Of a DNA stretch of 64,000 nt, positions 8,109-15,994 are shown piece by piece. This DNA comes from Flavobacteriaceae bacterium. GTDB taxonomy: Bacteria > Bacteroidota > Bacteroidia > Flavobacteriales > Flavobacteriaceae. A program made the position numbers and the translations under genes. Under the pieces are notes generated by a model. It did not search any database and had not been told where the DNA came from. It was given only the letters and a program-made list of their open reading frames with translations. The stretch lies in NCBI GenBank assembly GCA_013214065.1, contig JABSPK010000002.1:486388-550387 (forward strand). The letters are read 5' to 3'. Position 1 is the first letter of the stretch, and the number at the start of each line of letters is the position of its first letter.

Positions 8109-9620
8109 ATGGGCCAAAAAGTAAGGGTGCGCTTTGCTCCCAGTCCGACCGGACCGCTACATATCGGCGGTGTTCGCACCGCTTTATTCAACTATCTTTT
8201 CGCCAAAAAACACCAAGGGGTTTTTGTTTTGCGTATCGAAGATACCGATCAAAACCGCTATGTCGAAGGGGCTGAGGAGTACATCAAAAATTCGTTGGAA
8301 TGGACAGGCATCCCCTATGACGAAGGTCCTGGTAAAGATGCAGGATTCGGGCCCTACCGCCAGAGCGAACGAAAACACCTCTACCGGGCCTATGCCGAAC
8401 AACTTATCGTGCAAGGTCATGCCTACTATGCCTTTGATACTCCTGAACGTCTTGATTTTCATCGTGCAGATCACGAAGCCAAAGGCAAGACCTTCATTTA
8501 CAACTGGCACAACCGCATGAAACTGGACAACTCCTTGACCATGGATGATGCGCAACTGTCTGAAAGACTACAAGACAACACCCCTTATGTCATCCGATTC
8601 AAAAGCCCCCAAAATCGGATTTTGATCTTGACCGACCGTGTCAGGGGCAGCATTGAAATCGATACCAACTTACTCGATGACAAGATCCTATTCAAGAGTG
8701 ACGGAATGCCCACCTACCACCTGGCCAACATCGTTGACGACCATTTGATGGAAATCAGCCATGTCATACGCGGGGAAGAATGGTTGCCTTCATTGGCGCT
8801 ACACCAGTTGTTGTATGAGGCCTTCGGTTGGGATGCACCTGAATTTGCCCATTTACCGCTCATCATGAAACCGACCGGAAAGGGAAAATTAAGCAAAAGG
8901 GATGGCGAAAAAGGTGGTTTTCCGGTATTTCCATTGCGTTGGAATGAATCGGAGGGCTACCGGGAAGCGGGTTACCTCCCCGAGGCCGTCATCAACTTTC
9001 TCGCCTTTCTAGGTTGGAACCCGGGAACCGAGGAAGAGCTATTCGGTCTTGAAGAACTGATCGAGGCGTTTGAATTGGACCGCGTCAACAAATCGGGCGC
9101 CCGTTTCGATCCCGAAAAAACAAAATGGTTCAACCACCAATGGCTGCAGCGCATGCCGAACGCCACGCTGGCCTTAGCCTTTGAGCAAGTATTGCAAGGC
9201 CATGGTATCGACACCACGGCTTATGACAGCGAGTACATCCACAAGGTCGTTGAAACTATCAAAGAGCGGGCCGACTTCACAGCAGATCTATGGGACTTGG
9301 GGAGTTATTTCTTCATCGCCCCCGATTCGTACAACGAAAAAGCGGCCAAGAAACAGTTCAAAGAAGGAACGGCCGCCATCTTGGGCGAAGTCGCGACCCT
9401 TCTAAAACCCATCGAAGCGTTTGAGTCGGAAGCGATAGAATCCCAGATCAAAGCATGGATCACCGCCCTAGAACTTTCGTTCGGTAAGGTCATGGGTCCA
9501 TTACGCTTGAGCGTAGTCGGCGATTTAAAGGGGCCCCACCTCTTCGATATCATCGCCATGATCGGCAAAGAAGAAGTGCTGGACAGGATTCAGCATGCCA
9601 TCGGTTACATCGAAGCCTAA
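8109..9620 (+). CDS. gltX: glutamate--tRNA ligase
   Basis: 503 residues. The class I aminoacyl-tRNA synthetase charges tRNA-Glu in the cytoplasm. The HIGH-type motif appears in PSPTGPLHIGGVRTALFNY (residues 9-27) and the KMSKS-type motif as KGKLSKRDG (near residue 258-266). The Rossmann domain, the tRNA acceptor-binding insertion and an alpha-helical C-terminal anticodon-binding region of about 150 residues are complete. A separate glnS gene lies 2 kb downstream, so this GluRS is probably discriminating, charging only tRNA-Glu. A -7 type promoter lies just upstream, so it is likely expressed separately from alkB. Confidence 0.98.
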   Translation: MGQKVRVRFAPSPTGPLHIGGVRTALFNYLFAKKHQGVFVLRIEDTDQNRYVEGAEEYIKNSLEWTGIPYDEGPGKDAGFGPYRQSERKHLYRAYAEQLIVQGHAYYAFDTPERLDFHRADHEAKGKTFIYNWHNRMKLDNSLTMDDAQLSERLQDNTPYVIRFKSPQNRILILTDRVRGSIEIDTNLLDDKILFKSDGMPTYHLANIVDDHLMEISHVIRGEEWLPSLALHQLLYEAFGWDAPEFAHLPLIMKPTGKGKLSKRDGEKGGFPVFPLRWNESEGYREAGYLPEAVINFLAFLGWNPGTEEELFGLEELIEAFELDRVNKSGARFDPEKTKWFNHQWLQRMPNATLALAFEQVLQGHGIDTTAYDSEYIHKVVETIKERADFTADLWDLGSYFFIAPDSYNEKAAKKQFKEGTAAILGEVATLLKPIEAFESEAIESQIKAWITALELSFGKVMGPLRLSVVGDLKGPHLFDIIAMIGKEEVLDRIQHAIGYIEA

Positions 9621-9629
9621 AGGCCCTGC

Positions 9630-10346
9630 CTAAAATCGAATGAGCACCTTTAGGAATTCCTGTACCGTTTCCGATGAACCAATGGGCAATCTCAGCAAAC
9701 GCACCAACACCAACGACAGGCCAATGTAAGTCGCTTGGTGTTTTAGTTTGCCGAATTTGTTCGCGAACAGCAGTAACAAGGGAATGTAAATAAACTCCGC
9801 TGAAATCACAACGAAGATCGGATTCAGCTTTTCGGGGGGCAACACAGCGCGCCAGAAAACGATCATTCCCCGCCCTACCGCCGGCATCATCATATAAAAT
9901 GCGCTGGCGATCAACCACCAGGCATGCTCATGAAGTTGTTTTCGTTTGGTGATCCCCTTGATTATCGCATAGGTAAATGCCAACATGAGTAAGAACTCGA
10001 CCACCAAAGTACCATAGTAAAACCCCACTGGTGGCCCTGGCCTATCCGGGGTCCAATCCGCCACCAACTTCAAGGGAAAATCAAGCAGGCTGAAGCCTGT
10101 GAAAATAGCCCCACCCGCGATTAGAAACCCAATGATGCCCCAGGTGCGATGTGTTTCTATCCGGCCTTTTACCGCTAAATAGGGCTGTGCTACCAGAAAA
10201 AGATACCAGCCCGTTACCAACCAAAAGTGGATGTGGAACTCCCAGCCTTCCGAACTGAAGGTTGGATAGTAATATGGAAATATGCTGACTTGGATCAAAA
10301 GTAGGATGCCTATCATCCATTGGTAAAGGTGGGTATAACGTTTCAT
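9630..10346 (-). CDS. hypothetical multi-pass membrane protein
   Basis: I take the ATG at 10346 (MKRYTHLYQWMIGILLL); the frame stays open to 10466, but the extra residues are charged and unlike a leader. 238 residues with about seven hydrophobic segments (residues 9-25, 38-55, 69-90, 105-130, 143-160, 180-198 and a final short one), so it is an integral inner-membrane protein. Histidines occur near membrane boundaries (HIHFW, HRTWG, HEHAWW), but no known cofactor motif is evident. It is convergent with gltX, with only 9 bp between the stops. Function unknown. Confidence 0.75.
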   Translation of the reverse strand: MKRYTHLYQWMIGILLLIQVSIFPYYYPTFSSEGWEFHIHFWLVTGWYLFLVAQPYLAVKGRIETHRTWGIIGFLIAGGAIFTGFSLLDFPLKLVADWTPDRPGPPVGFYYGTLVVEFLLMLAFTYAIIKGITKRKQLHEHAWWLIASAFYMMMPAVGRGMIVFWRAVLPPEKLNPIFVVISAEFIYIPLLLLFANKFGKLKHQATYIGLSLVLVRLLRLPIGSSETVQEFLKVLIRF

Positions 10347-10584
10347 TTCAAAACGGAAGTTGGTTGTTGGTCTTAAGATACGCTTCCAAATCGATTCCTG
10401 CCCTATCGATCGTATCGTTGGTGCCCATGACTGTGTAGCCGACCCCCACTTCGATGTTTCCGGCAATCGGTCAAGCTGTTGCTAGATCTGCTTCTTGGGC
10501 ATTTTGTAACATTTTGATGGAAATCGACACCAATGAAGTACCGAGTTTCGTAACTTCCTTTTATCAACTATAAATTTTAGCACC

Positions 10585-11511
10585 ATGGGTACTCTCTATT
10601 TAATACCATTGGCCTTTTTCGGGCTGATCATTCTTTTCGCCTCCTTTTTCATCGTCAAGCAACAGACCGCCGTTGTCGTCGAACGCTTCGGACGTTTTCA
10701 AAGCATTCGCAACTCAGGACTCCAAATGAAGATCCCATTAGTGGATCGTATTTCTGGCCGCCTTAGTTTGAAGATCCAACAACTCGATGTCATCGTCGAG
10801 ACTAAGACTTTGGACGACGTGTTCGTCAAATTAAAAGTGTCGGTGCAATACTTGGTCATTAAAGGAAAAGTATATGACGCCTTTTATAAACTTGAATATC
10901 CACACGATCAAATCACCTCTTTCGTCTTCGATGTGGTTCGTGCCGAAGTACCGAAAATGAAACTCGATGACGTGTTCGTGAAAAAAGACGACATTGCCAT
11001 TGCCGTAAAGCGGGAGTTACAGGAGTATATGTCCGAATACGGATATGACATTATCAAGACCCTCGTCACCGATATCGACCCCGATGCGCAGGTCAAGTCG
11101 GCCATGAACCGGATCAATGCCTCGGAACGTGAAAAAATCGCGGCCCAGTTCGAAGGGGATGCCGCACGGATCCTCATCGTCGAAAAAGCAAAGGCCGAAG
11201 CAGAGAGCAAGCGTCTTCAAGGTCAAGGTATCGCCGACCAGCGTCGTGAAATCGCACGAGGGCTCGAAGAGTCTGTCGAGGTATTGAACAAGGTGGGCAT
11301 CAATTCCCAAGAAGCATCCGCTTTGATCGTGGTCACCCAACATTACGATACCCTTCAGGCCATTGGTGAAGAAACCAACACCAACCTCATCTTACTTCCG
11401 AATTCACCCCAAGCTGGTAGTGATATGCTCAACAATATGGTTGCCTCGTTCACGGCAAGTAACCAAATCGGCGAAGCGATGAAAAACCAAAACAAGAAAA
11501 AAAGCGAATAG
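10585..11511 (+). CDS. SPFH domain (stomatin/prohibitin-like) membrane protein
   Basis: 308 residues. A single N-terminal hydrophobic helix (residues 5-25) is followed by the SPFH/Band 7 domain (about 25-190: QQTAVVVERFGRF, the KIPLVDRI segment, a beta-rich core, then SEREKIAAQFEGDAARI) and a long charged helical segment rich in Ala/Glu/Lys (about 180-235), which in this family drives oligomer formation. The C terminus is Asn/Lys-rich. Stomatin-like proteins form large membrane rings that organise microdomains and often regulate proteases; the usual NfeD partner is not adjacent here. A strong hairpin follows the stop. Confidence 0.9.
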   Translation: MGTLYLIPLAFFGLIILFASFFIVKQQTAVVVERFGRFQSIRNSGLQMKIPLVDRISGRLSLKIQQLDVIVETKTLDDVFVKLKVSVQYLVIKGKVYDAFYKLEYPHDQITSFVFDVVRAEVPKMKLDDVFVKKDDIAIAVKRELQEYMSEYGYDIIKTLVTDIDPDAQVKSAMNRINASEREKIAAQFEGDAARILIVEKAKAEAESKRLQGQGIADQRREIARGLEESVEVLNKVGINSQEASALIVVTQHYDTLQAIGEETNTNLILLPNSPQAGSDMLNNMVASFTASNQIGEAMKNQNKKKSE

Positions 11512-11530
11512 ATCCGCCTTAGCGATTTAA

Positions 11531-11580
11531 AAACCCTTGCCTCGATTTGCATGTGACGATCGGAGCAAGGGTTTACTTTT
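11531..11580 (+). terminator. rho-independent terminator of the SPFH gene
   Basis: AAACCCTTGC (11531-11540) pairs with GCAAGGGTTT (11565-11574) and is followed by ACTTTTTAC. The 24-nt loop has a partial inner pairing. It lies 20 bp after the stop. Confidence 0.75.
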
Positions 11581-11781
11581 TACAAGAGCAGCATGCCCCT
11601 AAAATGGCAACAGCGTCATAATTCGATCATCAAGACGGCACTTGACCCAAAAAACACGAATAAGGCCCGTTAACGAACGATCGAAGACCTAAATATACCA
11701 ATGGGTCTCTTGCTTTGGATCAGCTCGTAAAAGCCCCCAAAACAAGCCTAAAAAATCAGTCTTACCAATGGAATCCCAAAG

Positions 11782-11804
11782 TAACATAGAAAATTTCTAT
11801 GTTA
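11782..11804. repeat. 23-bp near-perfect palindrome at the glnS stop
   Basis: TAACATAGAAA (11782-11792), one central A, then TTTCTATGTTA (11794-11804): an 11-bp perfect inverted repeat. It includes the glnS stop codon (11802-11804). No T-run follows on either strand, so it is not a normal terminator; it may act as an mRNA 3'-end hairpin or a protein binding site. The rest of the 290-bp gap (11512-11801) beyond the SPFH terminator shows nothing else I recognise. Confidence 0.6.
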
Positions 11805-13487
11805 GTTGTTTTGTTGGATTTTGGCCCAGGTATCGCGCAAAGTGACCGTCCTGTTAAATACCAATCCATCAGCGTTCGAATCGGGATCTACATTGAAATA
11901 CCCCAACCGTTGAAACTGGAAACGGTCGCCGATTTTCGCTTCTTGTAAACTTGGTTCCAAAAAGCCCGTCAACTTTCGGAGCGAGTCGCGATTAACAAAC
12001 TCCATAAAATCCTTGTCTTTATGCCCATCCGGGTTTTCATCGGTGAACAAGCGATCATACAAACGCACTTCGGCGGTGACCGCGTGGGGGATCGAAACCC
12101 AATGCAAGGTGCCTTTTACCTTTCGCAAACTTTCCTCGGTACCGCTGCCACTCTTACTCTTGGGGTCATAAGTGCACTGCACTTCAATAATATTCCCATC
12201 GGTATCTTTGGTGCAACTTTCGGCCTTGATGATGTAACCGTTCTTTAAACGTACTTCGCCACCTAGCTTTAAGCGAAAGAACTTGCGATTTGCCTCTTCA
12301 CGAAAATCCTCTTGTTCAATGTACAGTTCCCTTGAAAAAGGGACCTTTCTGCTTCCTGCGGTTGCATCTTCCGGATTGTTCTCGGCATCCAACCATTCCT
12401 CCTTACCCTCTTCATAATTGGTGATCACCAATTTGAGTGGGTTCAGCACCGCCATCACTCTGGGTGATATCTTGTTCAAATGCTCCCGAACGTGGAATTC
12501 AAGCAGTGAAACATCAACCAGGTTTTCCCTTTTGGCAATACCAACGGTCTCCGCGAAGTTGCGGATCGATTCCGGGGTATATCCCCTCCTACGCAGTCCG
12601 GATATCGTAGGCATGCGCGGATCGTCCCAACCCGATACGACCCCTTCCTCCACCAATTGGAGCAATTTTCTTTTACTTACTACTGTATGACTGAGGTTCC
12701 TTCTTGCGAATTCACGCTGTTTGGGTCGCAATTTTTCAGAAGATACCAATTGGTCTAAACACCAGTCGTAGAGCTCTCTATGAGGTAAGAACTCAAGCGT
12801 ACACAGGGAGTGCGACACTTGCTCGATATAATCACCTTGTCCATGGGCCCAATCGTACATAGGATAAATACACCAATCGGTATTTGTGCGGTGGTGTGCT
12901 TGATGCAGTACCCGATACAGAATGGGATCGCGCATTAGCATATTCGGAGAGGCCATATCGATCTTGGCCCGCAACACATGGACCCCCTCTTCGAAATCAC
13001 CGTTTTTCATGCCCTCGAACAAGCTTAGATTATCGGCTATGGAACGGTCTCTAAAAGGGCTGTTTACCCCCGGTTCCGTAGGGGTTCCCTTCTGTTCGGC
13101 CATCGCTTCTGATGACTGACTGTCAACATAGGCCTTGCCGTCTTTGATGAGTTGAACCGCCCATTGGTACAGCTGCTCGAAATAATCAGAGGCATAGCAC
13201 TCTTGGGCCCAACGATAGCCCAGCCATTCGACATCGCGTTTGATGGCGTCGACAAAGGCCTTTTCCTCTTTGGCTGGATTGGTATCGTCGAACCGCAGGT
13301 TGACCGGTGCGTTATAGCGCTCCCCAAGTCCGAAATTCAAGCAGATCGAACTGGCATGACCAAGGTGCAGATAACCGTTTGGTTCCGGTGGAAAACGAAA
13401 GCGGAGCGAGTCGTCCGAATAGCCCGATCCTAGGTCTTCCTCAATGATATGTTCAATAAAATTCAAGGATTTTTTATCCTCTTCCAT
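11802..13487 (-). CDS. glnS: glutamine--tRNA ligase
   Basis: I take the ATG at 13487 (MEEDKKSLNFIEHIIEEDL), giving 561 residues, near the usual bacterial GlnRS length of about 555; the upstream 43 residues of the open frame do not resemble the family. The HIGH motif is seen in PPEPNGYLHLGHASS and the KMSKS-type signature in TVVSKRKLLQLV. The C-terminal part holds the two beta-barrel anticodon-binding domains (RLKLGGEVRLKNGY and later segments). The enzyme charges tRNA-Gln directly, an alternative to the GatCAB amidation route. A -7 type element (TACATTTG on the minus strand) lies 19 bp before the start. Confidence 0.96.
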   Translation of the reverse strand: MEEDKKSLNFIEHIIEEDLGSGYSDDSLRFRFPPEPNGYLHLGHASSICLNFGLGERYNAPVNLRFDDTNPAKEEKAFVDAIKRDVEWLGYRWAQECYASDYFEQLYQWAVQLIKDGKAYVDSQSSEAMAEQKGTPTEPGVNSPFRDRSIADNLSLFEGMKNGDFEEGVHVLRAKIDMASPNMLMRDPILYRVLHQAHHRTNTDWCIYPMYDWAHGQGDYIEQVSHSLCTLEFLPHRELYDWCLDQLVSSEKLRPKQREFARRNLSHTVVSKRKLLQLVEEGVVSGWDDPRMPTISGLRRRGYTPESIRNFAETVGIAKRENLVDVSLLEFHVREHLNKISPRVMAVLNPLKLVITNYEEGKEEWLDAENNPEDATAGSRKVPFSRELYIEQEDFREEANRKFFRLKLGGEVRLKNGYIIKAESCTKDTDGNIIEVQCTYDPKSKSGSGTEESLRKVKGTLHWVSIPHAVTAEVRLYDRLFTDENPDGHKDKDFMEFVNRDSLRKLTGFLEPSLQEAKIGDRFQFQRLGYFNVDPDSNADGLVFNRTVTLRDTWAKIQQNN

Positions 13488-13505
13488 CGCCACAGAATTA
13501 AGTGG

Positions 13506-13513
13506 CAAATGTA
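13506..13513 (-). promoter_or_regulatory. putative -7 promoter element of glnS
   Basis: On the minus strand this reads TACATTTG, matching TAnnTTTG; a start about 7 nt downstream would give a leader of about 12 nt. No clear -33 TTG. Confidence 0.45.
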
Positions 13514-13663
13514 GCAAAAATGCGGTGTTTTCCAGGTTTTTAGCCGAGGCTCCATACAAATAGTGCCATTTCACAACAAGAATCCATCCCCCCACAACAT
13601 TAAGTTTCTGTGCCACAGTGAAATGTTAATATTTGTTATTGTTAGAACCTACTTGAAAAAACC

Positions 13664-13715
13664 AGCGTGCTAGACACGCTAACTAACTAAAAACGAGCGC
13701 CTTGATAGTCAAGGC
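13664..13715 (+). promoter_or_regulatory. tandem leader hairpins of the gliding adhesin operon
   Basis: Two short perfect stem-loops precede the first gene: AGCGTG CTAGA CACGCT (13664-13680) and GCCTTGA TAG TCAAGGC (13699-13715), the second 26 nt before the ATG and followed by seven A. An imperfect promoter-like TAATATTTG lies at 13627-13635. If transcription starts there, both hairpins fall in the 5' leader. Role inferred only; mRNA stabilisation or translational control are options. Confidence 0.5.
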
Positions 13716-13741
13716 AAAAAAATGCCCCAAAGCTACCGCCT

Positions 13742-15988
13742 ATGAGACCTATTTTCAACCGTGGTTGTGTACTTGCGCTAGTCTGCCTCTTGGGAATGGC
13801 AACGACAACGGCCCAGGTATTGAACAAACCTACACCTGCAGACAATCCCAATCTGCCCGGAAACTCCCCTTGGACAGCTGCCTGTGCCTCTGATGACTTC
13901 AACGACTACTTTGTGAATTTTACCTGGAACCCCCCTTTGGTGGGCGGTACCAATGAATTTATCCTCGAACTTTCCGATGCTGACGGCGATTTCTCTTCAC
14001 CGACGGAATTGGCTCGTGTCGATGACATGAACACCACTTTTGATTTTGATTTTCAATTTGCCTTGCCCAATGATACCCAGGGTGACGGTTACCGCTTTCG
14101 AGTAGTCAGTACCGATCCCGCCATGCAAAGTCCCCCGTCGGATCCCTATTCGATGTACTACATCGGCTACAACGATCCTATATTGATCAGTCGCGACGGC
14201 AGCGGTACCATACCCCCGGGAGGAACGATCCAAATTTGTGGGGGTGGTGATATCACCTTGGCCACCCACAATGTGCCCGATCCTGGAAACTACCGCTACA
14301 GCTGGTACCGAAGTGGTACCCCATTAAGTGGCAATTCAAACCAAATTACCGTTTCCCAAGCCGGGATGTACTACGTCGAAATCGACTACGGCGTCAACTG
14401 CTCGGGTTCTGCGAATACCCTTTCGAATACCATCGAAATTACGGTTGGCAGCTCTTTGGGCATTGCCATTAACCCCCCGGCACGCAGCAATTTATGTGAT
14501 TGGGAAACCTTAGACCTCACCGCCAATATCACCGGAATGGGATTGAACTATACCTGGTATAAGGATGGAGCAATCGTTGCCGGCCCGACAGTAGAAGGAA
14601 GCACCTACACCGTCGACGCCGGAATTGCCGGTTTTGAAGGTGATTATGCCGTTGAGATCGATGGAACAGGTGTCTGTGTCGAACGATCTAGCGCCATCGC
14701 TATTGGAAGGGCGGGTGATTTCGAAGTAACCCGTACCAATGATGCGGCCATTGTTATCTTACCAGGTGACAACACCACGCTTCAAGTCACGACAACAGCA
14801 GACAGCCCCACCTACCAATGGTTTAGAAACGGTGTAGCTATGGGCGGTGAAACCAGCGATGCCCTTGTCGTATCGGATGCTGGAACCTATTTTTCCCGTG
14901 TCACCCAAACCGGTGGCCCTTGCGGAGCTTTCAGTCTCGATTCGGAACAGACCGTTGTGTCACTCCCCGCTTCCTTTGAATTGGTCATCGACTATACCAG
15001 CGCCTATACGGATTGTGTCAATACGGAAATCACCCTAACCATTGCAACAATCAATGCCGTTGCTTCGAATGGGGCTACGACCGATGTGACTTCCCAATTG
15101 ATCAATGACTTCAACTACCAATGGACCAGGGACGGGGCCGACCTTTCAGGCGCTACCGCCCAACAACTGACCTTGTCCGAAGTTGCCGATAATGGGCAAT
15201 ATGGGGTCGATGGGCAATTGGATGCCTTTTCAGCCAGTTCAAACCCGCTCAATGTAACCCTGCGATCCAATGAAAGCTTTACCATCGATGCCGACGGCAC
15301 TACGCTTTGTGATGGGGGGATTGTTAGCATGACCACTACCCGAGATCTCAGCGGCGAAAGCTTTAGATGGGTGCGTGATGGCGCAACCATAGGCACTGCC
15401 GAGACGTTGAACGCCAATGAGGCGGGAACTTATGAGTTGTTGATAGAAACCGACGCCTGTCCGATCCGATCCAACGCAATTGTCGTTACCAACTTCGATG
15501 ATTCGGTCGTCAATGTCGATGCCGATGCCAACGTGGTCATCGTAGAAGGTACGACGCGAACCGTCACTGCGACCGGAGCCGATTCATACCAATGGTTGGA
15601 TACGAACAATACACTGTTGGGAAGCGGCCCATCGTTCACTTTCGATACCGAAGGACAGTACTTATTATTGGCCACCTCGGGCAATTGCGACATTAGTCGG
15701 GTATTCACAGTGTCATACCGAGACACCTTTGAAATTCCGAATGTGATCACTGCGAACGGCGATGGTATCAACGACCTCTGGATCATACCGAACTCGTATT
15801 CCGGGAATTCGGACGTTACGGTCATTCTATACAATGAGCAAGGCGAAGAGGTCTTGAATGTGAACAATTACCAGAACAACTGGCCGGAGTCAAGTACTCC
15901 GTTCAGCAAACGAAACCAGATTTTCTATTATAAAATCAAACGAACCAGCGAGACCCTACGACAGGGTACGATAACCGTTATCCGATAG
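13742..15988 (+). CDS. SprC-like gliding motility protein with Ig-like repeats and CHU_C/type B C-terminal domain
   Basis: 748 residues. A signal peptide is seen (residues 1-25, ending MATTTAQ). The body is a run of Ig-like/PKD-like beta domains with the recurring pattern YxWYxxGxxL...aGxYyv (for example near residues 190, 270, 360, 460, 545, 620). The last 85 residues (from about 663, EIPNVITANGDGINDLW) form the gliding-motility-associated CHU_C domain, a type IX secretion signal of type B. It is the first gene of a tight run ending in SprF; the gap to the next gene is 6 bp. By position and domains it matches SprC of the Flavobacterium johnsoniae sprC-sprD-sprB-sprF operon (established in that species), but identity to SprC is inferred, not measured. 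Confidence 0.85.
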   Translation: MRPIFNRGCVLALVCLLGMATTTAQVLNKPTPADNPNLPGNSPWTAACASDDFNDYFVNFTWNPPLVGGTNEFILELSDADGDFSSPTELARVDDMNTTFDFDFQFALPNDTQGDGYRFRVVSTDPAMQSPPSDPYSMYYIGYNDPILISRDGSGTIPPGGTIQICGGGDITLATHNVPDPGNYRYSWYRSGTPLSGNSNQITVSQAGMYYVEIDYGVNCSGSANTLSNTIEITVGSSLGIAINPPARSNLCDWETLDLTANITGMGLNYTWYKDGAIVAGPTVEGSTYTVDAGIAGFEGDYAVEIDGTGVCVERSSAIAIGRAGDFEVTRTNDAAIVILPGDNTTLQVTTTADSPTYQWFRNGVAMGGETSDALVVSDAGTYFSRVTQTGGPCGAFSLDSEQTVVSLPASFELVIDYTSAYTDCVNTEITLTIATINAVASNGATTDVTSQLINDFNYQWTRDGADLSGATAQQLTLSEVADNGQYGVDGQLDAFSASSNPLNVTLRSNESFTIDADGTTLCDGGIVSMTTTRDLSGESFRWVRDGATIGTAETLNANEAGTYELLIETDACPIRSNAIVVTNFDDSVVNVDADANVVIVEGTTRTVTATGADSYQWLDTNNTLLGSGPSFTFDTEGQYLLLATSGNCDISRVFTVSYRDTFEIPNVITANGDGINDLWIIPNSYSGNSDVTVILYNEQGEEVLNVNNYQNNWPESSTPFSKRNQIFYYKIKRTSETLRQGTITVIR

Positions 15989-15994
15989 ACCAAA

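Noticed and set aside
8184..8555. Minus-strand frame opposite gltX
   Set aside because: Shadow of a strongly conserved synthetase gene.
10347..10466. N-terminal extension of the membrane protein before the ATG at 10346
   Set aside because: Charged, unlike a leader, and the internal ATG is followed by a normal first transmembrane helix.
13488..13616. 43-residue N-terminal extension of GlnRS
   Set aside because: Not part of the synthetase family; the start at 13487 gives the standard length and has a nearby promoter.
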